From Congeria kusceri (taxonomy: Eukaryota; Mollusca; Bivalvia; Myida; Dreissenidae), in the NCBI GenBank assembly GCA_027627225.1, contig CM051029.1, positions 2,775,369-2,839,368 on the forward strand: a stretch of 64,000 nucleotides of DNA, in the 5' to 3' direction. Shown piece by piece: positions 37,161 through 49,800 of this stretch. The position numbers were made by a program, and so were the translations under genes. The notes beneath the pieces were generated by a model. The model made no database searches. It was not told the DNA's origin and worked only from the letters and a program-made list of their open reading frames with translations. Each line of letters opens with the position of its first letter. The first letter of the stretch is position 1.

Positions 37161-37259
37161 ATGAAGAACTGGATGGGAACTATATGACTGTTGGGTACAT
37201 ATCGAGCCCGTTGTCAACAATGGCATTCATTTTGTCCACTCAACAGGCATATTACCGGT

Positions 37260-37790
37260 ATTTTAAAATTGCTGTTTGAATAATAAAGTTACAATTTGCA
37301 AAAGCTGTATCATGCCCATTAATATGCATATTATGAGAATTGACCTTTTAGTATAACCTTCACCTTTGAGCTAGAGACACAGGCCTTGCACCCAACATGT
37401 CGTTACCAAATGGCGAACATTTGTGGCAAGCTATTTTAAAATTGTCTGATGTATGATGAAGTAACAATCTTCATAAGCTGTATGATGCTCATATTTGAGC
37501 AATAATCTTTATGTGTGACCTTGACCTTTGATCTAGGTTCAGGTATTGTGCGGGACACACTGGGTCCACACTGTTTACATTTTGGCAAGTGATTGTAAAA
37601 ATTGCCTGATGAATGACAGTTTTTCTCCGGACAAGTTGCATCATGCCCATATTTGACCTTTCGTTACAATGTGACTTGGACCTTTGAGCTTAGTACACGT
37701 CTTGCACACGAAATGCCATCTCCAAATGCTGTACCTGTGTTATTTTAAAATTGTCAGATGAACAATGAAGCTTGATTTAACTGTTTACTG
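37260..37790 (+). repeat. GACCTTGACCTTT dispersed repeat, copy 4
   Basis: TGTGTGACCTTGACCTTTGA at about 37513, ATTGCCTGATGAATGACAG, GTTTTTCTCCGGACAAGTTG and further worn units. It leads straight into the 61-bp minisatellite. Confidence 0.65.
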
Positions 37791-37829
37791 TGATTTGTTG
37801 AGTTCTGACAATTCTGAAATATTAAGTAC

Positions 37830-39755
37830 CAGGCCTGGGTAGTGAATATATACCAGCCAAAGCCTATGCTCTCTGTGTATAAATCTTTCCAGTACCACAG
37901 TAGTGAAAATGTACCACCCAAATCATAAGCATATTTGAAATGTAACTGCCAAAGCCTATGCTAACCATGTGGGTACTAGTTCAGTACCCGGGTAGTGAAA
38001 ATGTACCGGCCTGAGCCTATGATTACCATGTGGATACTAGTCCAGTACCCGGGTAGTGAAAACTTACCTGCCTGAGCCTATGCTAAGCATGTGGGTACAA
38101 GTCCAGTAACCCCATAGTGAAAACGTACCTACCTTAGCCTATGGTAACCATGTGGGTACCTGTCCAGTACTCTCGTAGTGAAAACGTACCTACCTTAGCC
38201 TATGCTAACCATTTGGGTACCAGTCCAGTACCCATGGGTAGTGAAAACGTACCTGCCTGAGCCTATGAATACCATGTGGCCGACTACCTGTCCAGTACCC
38301 GGGTAGTGAAAACCTACCTGCCTGAGTCTACGCTAACCATGTGGGTACCTGTCCAGTACCCGGGTAGTGAAATCATACCTTCCTGAGGATACAATAACCA
38401 TGTGGGTACCAGTCAAGTACCCAGGTATAATATTGAAAAGTACCTGACTTAGCCTATGCTAACCATGTGGGTACCAGTCCAGTACAAGGGGATTGAAAAG
38501 TACCTGCCTAAGGCTATGCTAAGCACCTGGGTACCAGTCCATTTCTGGGGTAGTGAAAATGTATCAGCCTATGCCTATGCTTACCAGGTGAATACCAGTC
38601 CAATACCCGGGTAGTGAAAACACACCTTCCTGAGACTATGCTTACAATGAGGGTACCAGGCCAGTACCAGGGTAGTGAATTTGTACTTGCCTGAGCCTAT
38701 GCTAACCATGTGGGTACCAGTCCGATATCTGGGTAGTGAAAATGTACCAGCCCGAGCCTATGTTAACCATGTGGGTAACAGTCCAGTATCCGGGTAGGGA
38801 AAACGTACCTGCCTGAGCCTAAGCTAACCATGTAGGTACTAGTCCAGTAACCGGGTAGCGAAAATGTACCTGCCTGAGCCTATGCTAACCATGTGGGTAC
38901 CAGTCTAGTACCCGGGTAGTGAAAACATACCAGCCTGAGCCTATGCTTAGCATGTGGGTACCAGTCCAGTATCAGGGTAGTGAAAACGTACCTGCCTGAG
39001 CCTACACTAACCATGTGGGTGCTAGTCCAGCACACATGTAGTGAAAACGTACCTGGCTGAGCCTACGCTAACCATGTAGGCACTAGTCCAGTACCAGAGT
39101 AGTGAAAACGTACCTGCCTGAGTCTACGCTAACCATATGGGTACTATTCCAGTACCCGGGCTGTGAATTTGTACCAGCCTGAGCCTATGATAAGCATGTG
39201 GGTACCAGTCCAGTACTCGGTTAGTGAAAATGTACCTGCCTGAGCCTATGCTTAGCAGCTTACCATGCCTGAGCCTATGCTAACTATGTGGGTGCCTGTC
39301 CAGTACCCGGGTAGTGAAAATGTACCAGCCTAAGCCTATGCTATCCATGTGTGGTACCTGTCCAGTACTTGACTAGTGAAAACGTACCTGCCTGAGCCTA
39401 TGCTAACCATATGGATACCAGTCCAGTAACCGGGTAGTGAAAATGTACCTGCCTCAGCCTACGCTAACCATGTGGGTACCAGTCCAGTACCTGAGTAGTG
39501 AAAACGTACCAGCCTGAGCCTATAGTAACCATGTGGGTACCAGTCCAGTAACCGGGTAGTGCAAATTTGCCAGCCTGAGCCTATGCTTACCAGGTGGATA
39601 AAAGTCCAGTACCCAGGTAGTAAAAATGTACCTGCCTGAGCCTATGCTAACCAATGTTTCAGCACCTGGGTAGTGAAAATGTAACCACCAAAACCAATAC
39701 TCACAGTGGTCACCTTTCCAGTATCTGGGTTATGAAAATGTACCTACCAAAGCCT
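37830..39755 (+). repeat. 61-bp minisatellite, about 31 units
   Basis: The consensus is built of GAGCCTATGCTAACCATGTG, GGTACCAGTCCAGTACCCGG and GTAGTGAAAACGTACCTGCC plus T, 61 bases. Units are fairly uniform in the middle and decay at both ends. The right end is cut by the TIR element that starts at 39765. Period drift is small apart from one short partial unit near 39255-39275. Confidence 0.9.
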
Positions 39756-39764
39756 ACTATGGCG

Positions 39765-41844
39765 AATTGATAAATATTCATCACAATAAGGATTTGGCCA
39801 CAACGATTCGCCACAGTTTAATAACGATTCGCCACAAGTTCATAACGATTCGCCACAATGCGTTCATGATAAAGAAGACATATGTATTGATTGTGGTGAT
39901 CAAGGATTTTTGAAAATAAATATTAAGAAGCACATATAAAATTGTTTTACCGAATGAGGATTAAGGTTGCACTTGTTTATTTATGGGGAAAACAACTAAT
40001 TTTTTATATTTATTAATACTTAATATCGATTATGCATTTCAAAGGTTATGATGCCAATACTGAACTTGATGAAAACCATGACGACGAGTTTTACTTTGTT
40101 ACATAGAGTAAATCATTAAATGAATATGTATTGAGTCACATGAGCTAATTATTACTTTTTATTTACTATTTATTACATGATTTTTCAATAATAAACCGTA
40201 TTATAATACAGACTCTCCTATGAGTACGTTGATTAGCATTTTCTCCGGTTCTGATAGAAATTAATATAAACATGCGAACAACTTATTAAAATCCCTCCAT
40301 AACCTCTTTAAATTAACAAAGACAATCATTCCCGTGGCATCAAACACATAAACAGGGATCTCGGAAACGCAAAATCAAGCGTATTTGGACGCATATTTGT
40401 TCAAATGGACGCATGTCAAACACATGCCAGGAGTTTTTGGGACGCATGCTTTTTAGCTTACTGCATATACCCTGTTACTTAATACATACAAGAGTGCCTG
40501 CAGTAAACTCAGCAGTATTCGCGATAAAATCAGTATCGGCCCCAGTACACACTACAGCTGTTAAAGTCTAGTCCTTATGCTCCGTCCACAACAGTCTCTT
40601 AGCTCAGCCCACTCCACTCCAGACATTTACTGTAAATTTTCATTGGTAAACTACATTTGTCACTCATTGCTGTGCTTTAATGCACGAGTCAATTAGAACG
40701 TGCGAAATCGCCGAAATGTGACAAAAGGCGTCCTCAGTTAAGAACAGTTTTGAACATATTTGACAACTTAAAACAAACAACATTGTTAAAGTGAGTGAAA
40801 AACAGCTTCAGCTCATTTCATTTATTTATATTGCCAATCCTATTTCATGAATAACAACTAAATCTCAGTAATACGGTGATAGGAATCTTTGTTTTGACAG
40901 AAATTTTATAGGAAAAATCTAGGGCTGAATTTTATCAGGAATATAAAAGCATTGATCAATAATTATACATAAAGGAACTTTCTAGTATATAACATCTATG
41001 ACAAGACATAAATTAACTATGCTGGCGGTAAATGATGTACAAAATTTTGCGACCTCGCGAAAATTTTCGTCGTCGATTTTACAGGTCATAAACATGTGTA
41101 AAACGCATGCAACACATACTTTGGTGTTAAATATCACCAATAATTGGTCCTTTTTACATTTTTGTGTCGTTAGCCTGATGCACAATTACTCTACTTGACA
41201 GTAACTTATGCTTTACTGTAATCACCGCATCATAACTTTTTACACATTACAAATAAGTCAACAAGTTTAGACCATCAATTGCTAATTGTCCAGAATTTAC
41301 ATGTTTTAAAATTAGTTATTGCTACAAAAATATTGATTTATAAGACATGATTAAGTATTATATATTATCATTATAATTGCATAAACCAATACAAATAATA
41401 GATCTATAAAGAATAATAATATTATAAATAATAATAATAATTATTATTATTATCATGAATATAATTTTATTTGTAACTGTCATATATTGTATAAATAAAT
41501 AAATTGTAAAAATTCAATCCACTTTCGCGCGTCACAAACAAATATTTTATTTCTTTTATATTTGGGACTCCTACTTTTTAGGGGGAAGGAGTCCCAGGAC
41601 TCCTATTTTCAAATCCTAGTGAGATCCCTGATAAATAAATATCAATAAGCATCAATTATCACTGTTACAAACGCCTAATTATAGGTGTAATAAACATGAG
41701 GCGATTCGTTATGAACCTGTCGAGAATTGATATTTAACTGTATATTGTTATTGAACCTGTGGCGAATCGTTATTGAACTACGGCGAATCGTTATGTGGCG
41801 AATCGTTATTGTGGCCAATAGGCTATGTGGAATATTTATCAATT
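39765..41844. mobile_element. 2.1-kb non-autonomous TIR DNA element with subterminal ATAACGATTCGCCACA repeats
   Basis: AATTGATAAATATTC at 39765-39779 is mirrored by GAATATTTATCAATT at 41830-41844. Inside each end is a cluster of short repeats: AACGATTCGCCACA three to four times at 39799-39860, and the inverse TGGCGAATCGTTAT three times at 41758-41812. No transposase frame was seen. The interior includes a (TAA/TTA) palindrome at about 41420-41455 and what may be another inserted repeat (GGGACGCATG at 40438, GGGACTCCTAC at 41564). Confidence 0.8.
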
Positions 41845-44789
41845 ACCTAGTCCATAGATCCTTGGCACACCACATGATCATCACCCGTCTTCAGTTGATG
41901 CTGAGTTTTGTATGGGAGTAGTGCTGATGGACATCACCAAGTTCACAATGCTACAAATACACACATTTTACTGGCCTTTTAAACAACTAGCTTGCAAGAA
42001 CTAGTACCGGTACCTTCAATTTTTTTTAGGCCTCATGATTTTAACTTACATGTAACTTGTAAGCATGTGAAAATGTCGACATGGTGACAAAATCTCATTA
42101 CTTGCAAGTGTTTGACAATAGCTTTTATTTAGAAAGTGTTGTGAACAGATTAATAGTTGAAATATATTTATCGCATTTCAAATTTTCAGTTTTAAAATTT
42201 TACTGTTTTAGTTCAACTAACATTATCATGTGCTCAAGAACGACACAAGTAAACAGCGGCTCAAGCTGTAGATTGGCAGTAATGGCATATGTATATATTG
42301 TCTTTCAGTACATGATGCTTCTAAAGTAACTTTTGTAGGTAAGTTTAATGAAATAATTTGCTTACATTCTTGTTTTAAGTTCACCCATCGCTGATTCTAA
42401 ATGCGCACAAAATGGCGACAAAACCACTTTCACTTTGACAATAAACTGCACCCGCCACTGAGCATGCGCATTATTGGAAAATACCTATTTTTAGTTTGGG
42501 CGGCGGTAGACCTTCGTTCATGTGATTGTGTACGCGTGTCCAAATATTATTTCTGATTTTGCTGAATGGAACTAATCAGATTAAATTAAGAACAGTGTTT
42601 TGTTATAAATTTAAAGTTTCGTATAACGTACGTTATCCTAGCTATAGTCAGTAGCTCATTAATCAATATATTCCGTTTTAAGATTGAAATATCACAATAC
42701 AATTTATCATATAAACGTGGTTTTATACATAATCACTTACCAATAAGATGTGGTATGCAGCTGATACCAAAAACAATAGTAAACACGATTTAACCTGTGT
42801 ATCCATAATACGTGTTATTTTATTCTACACTTTGTACGCAAGACACAACGAAAGACACCTAACGTTAACAAATGCTATACTTATCTCGATAATAGTCCGC
42901 CCTGATATATACATCAGCATTGCCATTCTACAGCGTGAATTTACATTTTCTATGCATTTCTGTGTCAGGAATTAATAACTCGACTTTATGAGCAGCATCC
43001 CTTCCAAGCGGTCATGCGCATATTGTCAGTTCGTTCCGATATGAAGCATTTTTCAGGTTTTTTTTTTTTTTATTGCGCTTTGATTAAAAATGTGAAAATG
43101 AAATAGAACATTTTTGTGTCCGCACAATATCTTAAGAATAAGGACTCGAATTATAGTTAAACTTAATGAGAAGCATCCTTAGTAATATAGACAAGAGATC
43201 ATGCGCGTATTGTCAGGTAATTTTGGTCTGGTATTTTTCACGTAGAAAACAGTGAAAGTATGATTTACAATGGGATGTTTTCAGGTCCGCGCCAGTTTTC
43301 AGGAACTAACGACTCGGATTGAAATGTATGTGAGGCACTCCCTACGAAAAATACATAGAGGATATGTGTTGATTTTGGTGTAAGATCGTGTTTTATTTCA
43401 CGAGTGTTTAAATAAAATAATATTTTTAAGAGTGGGGCAGCCACGAGTGACAATATATATTTTATCTGATCACGAGTGAAAAAAAACACGATTTTAGACC
43501 ACATTGTTTGTTTGCATGTTAAATGAGTTTAATTGAAAAGTTTCGCGGGACTCAACTTAACAATTTTTAGTCCGGCATCGTTGACGGTCCGGTTTATTTA
43601 CTGTATTCAATCCGGAACTATTGTGAAACAAATTACCAAAGTGGTCATGTTCAATGTTTTAAAACAGTGAATTACACATTTTCTTTCACTGTTATTTCTC
43701 TATAAATAACTGGTAAGTATACAATGAATGCGCATAGGATATATATTCTGATGCTGATTATTTTTTACGGAGTTATTGCTTTTGATGTTAAAGTATAGAA
43801 TTTTCGTGTATAGTTTTAAGAAATATCTGAACCATTCTTATTTCATTTCCACAAAAATCCATTTCAAAAAGCATTTTCAAACGAGAAGATTTTAATTTTA
43901 CAAAATACTGAAAGAACCGCTAATTGTGCTGAGCCGGCACATGTTTACGTACGTGTAGTTATTTATTTCTTACATATGACTAGACACTTATCATACTGTT
44001 GACATTTCTTAATTATGCATGAGATATTTTCACCAGGAATACACACTTTACACACATATTATGTTCATTGATATACTATTGAAAACACAAAAAAATACAG
44101 AAATCGATATTGGTGACCAATCTTATTGGATAACGCATGCCACCAACTTCAAGGTTGTGTCAATATCGACTATAGTATGTTCAAACTTCTGTTAAATAAA
44201 TGTTTGGAACTTATTATAAACTGATACTGCTCACTGAAACTATGATTTTTTTTTCAATAATTTCGTCATGTCAGTAGCGAATTGCGAGTTTCTGTAAATA
44301 TCTAAACATAAAGGACAGCCATGCGTTTATATAGATGCTTGTTACCTGATATAACAGTATATATCATGAAGCTGTTTATCAATCTATAATCCGTATAGTG
44401 GTATCACAACGAGGTATACAAAGAAAGGCAATCGAAAATCACATGGGTTTCAATTTTATTATAACGATTTCATCCGGGCCAAAATTGATTATGTCTAAAA
44501 ATACAAAAAAAACGGGTTGATAATAGTTGTATTATTCTCACACCATTAAACCAACGATGGTTTACCAATCAGGTACATTATCTCAAAAAGCGACCATTCA
44601 GTAGTTGTCCTTGTTGATTTGTTTTGCTATTTTGGGTGTTTCGATTGTGCAACGAAATGTTCCGTTTGCCTTTACCCTGTTAATTGTATTCGGTGGATAC
44701 ATCTTCAAAGTGGAAGAACTAATATTACTTAATACACTAATGTAACGTTGGACTACAGTATAAGCACAGTTTATTGTTTAATTGAGACA
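41845..44789. other. Upstream region of the Ig/ITAM receptor, no gene recognised
   Basis: No coding exon was recognised. The last kilobase before 44790 should contain the receptor promoter and 5' untranslated sequence. No TATA element could be distinguished from the AT-rich background. Confidence 0.4.
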
Positions 44790-44841
44790 ATGACTTTTTT
44801 TATGCAAACTGTGGTGGTATACATGCTACAAATTTTATCAG
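44790..44841 (+). CDS. Exon 1: signal peptide
   Basis: ATG opens MTFFMQTVVVYMLQILS, then one base of the next codon and a GTAAAT donor. It is hydrophobic throughout, with a polar/small end. It has the same length class and phase as the signal exon at 982-1042 (-). Confidence 0.75.
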
Positions 44842-46801
44842 GTAAATAGAATATTGTCATAAAGATATGCTCTGTTAACCCCAAGTATCATTTATATTGC
44901 TTACACATTAAATGAATAGTAAAACGTTATCACGTTTGCACTTATAGTACATATTGATTATTATTTCAGTGCAGTCGTGTGATGTTTCTCTAAAAACAGA
45001 GCGAACCATCGTAGAATTGGGATCAAATGTGACACTGACGTGTGGGGTCTGCCCGGGGAACGCCCAAGTACAGCTCACACTGACTGGCGTACAAGTCGCT
45101 AATTACTGGGAACCACTTGGCCCCGGAGTAAACGATGGATCTGCTTACTCGGTTTCTTCGAATATCATAAATAATGTAACTTATATTTATCTGACGATCT
45201 TAGTTTTTACGACAGATAAGGCTGGGACATATGCGTGTTTCATACAACAAACAACAAAGACGGCTTCCGTAACAATATTAGATGCAGGTATATATTTTAT
45301 AACTAATTACCTCCTGGTACATTCGAAACGTGATACCACGAATTGTCACAAGAGACACTAATTTGTTCGTAGTATCGCGTTTTTTTTTGTACTATCGCGT
45401 CTATCGGAATTTACGGCAGTAATTTAATACAGTTCGTGTTAATTTGCGCTACAGTGTATGTCGTAGCGTTTACCTTCATTAGCACTCTTATTTAAGTTAA
45501 TTGCATTTGTATAAATAAAAAAAATAATATCGAAACACAGTGATCAAATGTAAACAAACTGGCTAAGTGACCGACTGGACAGGGGTGTGAAATCTTCGCT
45601 AAGAAGGTTTGAAAAGTCTCCGGGACAATATGATTCGTAGTATCTCGTTAACATTTCAATACACACATTTTGACGGGACCGGAAAATTTGTTCTTAGTAA
45701 CGCATATTTCTTACTATTACCAATTCTTAGTATCGCATCTTTTTGTAATTATACATAGAAGGAAAATGGACGGGGCCGGCTGTTTTGTTCTTAGTTCACG
45801 ATGGGTAAAACAAAAGTACAACAGCAACAAAACCAAAACATTTACTTTCCGACGCGTTCGTGTGTACTCCATGTATGTAAATTATACTGATTGTGTGCTA
45901 TTATGTTCAGTTCCAGTAAGTAGTGTAGCAATGGATCCTAGTATTGAGACGGTTTCATTACTGGACAATGTCACCACGAGCATCTTCTCCTGCACATCAT
46001 CCACTGGGAGACCTTCGCCAGTCATACGCTGGTATACCGACAATAGAACCCGTGGTTACTATGGTGATGACTCAGATATTACATCGTTCGCTACCAACAC
46101 AACTATCAGTAGTTCCTCCGGTGATATCACCACCAGTTATTTGACATTCACTCCTACCACAGACGACCATGGCGAGAGAATTTACTGTAATGTATCCAAC
46201 GGTTACGGACAGATCATGTCTAACACAACACCGCTGATAGGTGTATTACGTAAGTTGTACTAACTGCATCATAATTATATAACATTTAACTCATTTAATG
46301 TGCTTATAAAAAGTTGGTACATGTATTTATGAATATGAAACAGTGCTATAATTAAAATATAGAGCAGGAGTTTATAACAGGTTTCCCGAGCAAGCCCATT
46401 ATTTTGGACAATGTCAACGCAGTCAGTGAAATATATACAGCAATACAAAATCAGAAAGTTAGTCTGTCATGCAGCAGTGAGGGAAATCCTGCACCGACAG
46501 TGACGTGGATAACTTCTTTGTCTGCTACTCGGAGCACCTCTGTATTGACGATCACGAACATTCAAACTGGCGATGCTGGTGTGTATACATGCAGGGCCAA
46601 CAGTACGCTATCACCGACTAATGGTCAACCTGTGGAGGCTAATAAAACCACAACTATATCAGCTGCTGTTTTGTGTATGTATATTCCAACACATGTGTAA
46701 TAAAACGCAGTAAAATAACAATACTACTACTACTAATACTACTACTATTAATAATAATAATAATAATATTAATAATAATGAAAATAATAATAATAATGGT
46801 A

Positions 46802-46841
<40 letters not shown>

Positions 46842-49800
46842 TGCCCATTTGAGTAGTATATTGTAACTTACTAATAGGTATGCTATGTATTACATGTACT
46901 TCCTTGTAAATGTTTGTTACTTGTTATTTATGATGCATGTTTTAAGATCCACCCCGTGCTCCAGAATGCAGAATTGGGAATTCCAATGTCACCTCTAATA
47001 CATTACGTGCAATAAGAAATGAATCGTTCCAAATGACATGCACGAGCGTTAGTAATCCACCACCGTTGATGTATGCATGGACACATCCCCTCAGCGGGAC
47101 AATCCGTGGTGAAGAGTTGTCGATAGAGGCTGTGAAATCCATTGGAGATAATATCTACACCATTCGGATAGTAAACATTATGAATCCTTCGTTTCAACAG
47201 TCTGTAGAAGGATCCGTTCAACAGCAGTTTACATTGGACATATTATGTAGGTATTAACTAACAAATTTATTAACTACACGAATTACTTATGAAATGTGAC
47301 ATAAATGGAAAATTTGTAATATTTCATCACCAAAACCTGTTAATTCCTTCACAGATCCTGTAACGACACCAACCCTCTACCATATAGGGCCAAACCAGTC
47401 TACAGAAGTTAAAACGATTACTGTTATAAGAGGTCGTATTATTCACATACAATGCCGCAGTAGCTCGAACCCACAACCCAATTATGTATGGTCAGAACAA
47501 GCAATGGTCTCTACACAAGGGGATTTTTGGAATCAAACGATAAATACCAATAGCTTTGTCAGCTGCAATGCTAGCAATTGCATGGAACCCACTGGCAAAC
47601 CAGTTGTGTGCTCGTCTAGATTTGCATATTTGAACGTTACAGCGTGTCCTGCACATCCATCAGCAAGCCAGATCCCACATATACTTGGAAACCAAACATC
47701 CATGAGTCAAACAATATTTTACATCTGGAAAACATTACTTTGAAACAAAATGGCACATATTCATGCACTGCTGCAAATGTAATGGACACCACTTTCGATG
47801 GTACAGTTTATGGAACACACATGTGGACTTTTCATCTAGAAATTTTAGGTAAGCATGGCTATGATACATCAACATAAACAACAAATATAATAGTAGTGCG
47901 AGTAGCATAAACACATTCAATTAAATTCCACAACTTGGAACGTTTGATACTCAGACATGCGCATGAATTCTATATTTTAAACAAAATAAACACATCTTAT
48001 TTTATTTTTTATTGATTTAACTTAACATAATAACTATGTGAAACGTTATTTATACAATATTTCATATTACTAGAATATGTATTGGTGTTCCCAGTAAACT
48101 AGGTTTTTTCCTAAGTGTTTGTTATTTGTGGGTGAGTTGGGTTTGTAAACTTTTAATCAAGATAACTTACTATACAATTTCAACACATTGTAGCACCTCC
48201 GACAGTTCACCGCTTAGAAAACATGATGTCAGTTTTGAATACAAACCTGTCTGTTGCGTGTCTCTACACTGCTGGCAACCCATCGGTAACAACAGTTGAG
48301 TGGTTGCGCGAACATGTCTCAACCATGTCAGGGGAACGTCTGTCAATAGCAGATATCAAGCTTACTGATGAAGGACGTTATACATGTACTGCTTCCAACA
48401 CAATGGAGCCTACAGGTTGTAGTGTCATGCAGGGTTATGCCAAAACTAGTTTCTACTTGGATGTACAGTGTATGCATTAGTTTGTTAATATATTTAAAAT
48501 ATTAAAACCCTATAGCATACATAATATACATTATATCATATATCATGTAATGGTTGCATTTGGTGATTTATAATTAATGATTTTAATGTAAACGAACATA
48601 TCATAATTTCATTTTTCAGACGCTGCTCAGATAAAGCGATACTTTGCGGTTGGTTTCGAAAATCGAACCACAATCATTGTTAAAGAACGCGACAATGTTC
48701 AGTTAGTTTGTGAGTTTGACAGTGATCCAGTAGCTAATATCTCGATTATTAACGATACGCGCATTTTGGAAAGCGGGCAAACTCAATCACTTCTAGCAAC
48801 CATTCCACACGCTAGGTGTGAATACGATGTGGCGGTTTACAGATGTCAAGGCAGCAATATTCATTCTACACAGATGCAAGAACAAGTAATAGAGGTCTTA
48901 ATTAAATGTAAGGGGTATTTTTCCCTTTTCAACTGAGGTATATAGCGAGAAAACAATTTGTAATTATTAAATACACTGTACGTGTTTGATGTCGAATGCT
49001 TAACTATACAACACGATCGTGTGACTGTAGGTATTTAATTGAGAATGAGTTGTTTACAAAATGAATAATAAAACGCGGCATATTGCATTATTTCCAAACA
49101 ATTGGTACTGATGTGAAAAAAAAATCACAAGAAATGCGAATGCAATATTTTATAATCCATAACTTCAATATCTTGAAAATTATAACTGATTTGACATTTG
49201 TGTGGTATCTTAATCAGGTGATTTTATATATGCGAGGTTTGAATTACATCGTTACTAGTAGTTTTATATTTAGGCGCTTTATTTACTGATTGAAATATTT
49301 TATTTTCGAGTATACGTGTAAGAATACTCGGCATATTTTGCAACTGTAAATTACCAGGTGCACCGAGATCATCCCCATTCTCTCCCCCTGTCACGAATAT
49401 CTCGAGAACACTAAACGGATCCGTGGTGTTAACGTTTACAATTAAGGCGTACCCGCCACCTAACAGATCTGCGTATTCGTGGTACAGGCTAAACGGCTCA
49501 AAGTGGGAAATCATTTCTGACGCTAGGTCAGTCGAGGTTTATGTTTCTGCAGATGGACTGCAAACAAACCTCTCTATCTCCAGTTTACAGAGCGAGGACT
49601 TCGGAAGATACATGGTTAGTGTTTACAATGAGCTAGGAAACGCAACACAGGAATATGAACTTCGAGCACATGGTAATGCATAATTCATAAATGTGTAATG
49701 AACTTATCTATAACTGTTAATCCAAGTCATTTGCTGATGTAATCTTTCGTCGATATTACATTTTGACTTGACAAATTTATGTTGTCATCGTTAAAATATT

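Noticed and set aside
36819..37226. 135-codon minus-strand frame
   Set aside because: It covers the GACCTTGACC repeat end and a SINE-like tail, so it is repeat-derived.
37830..39755. CRISPR-like regular repeat
   Set aside because: Units are contiguous without unique spacers and the genome is eukaryotic; it is a minisatellite.
45670..45910. N-terminal extension of exon 3 (the upstream open frame from 45670)
   Set aside because: A good acceptor at 45909-45910 in the right phase starts the exon; upstream text has no Ig pattern and includes intron-like AT-rich sequence.
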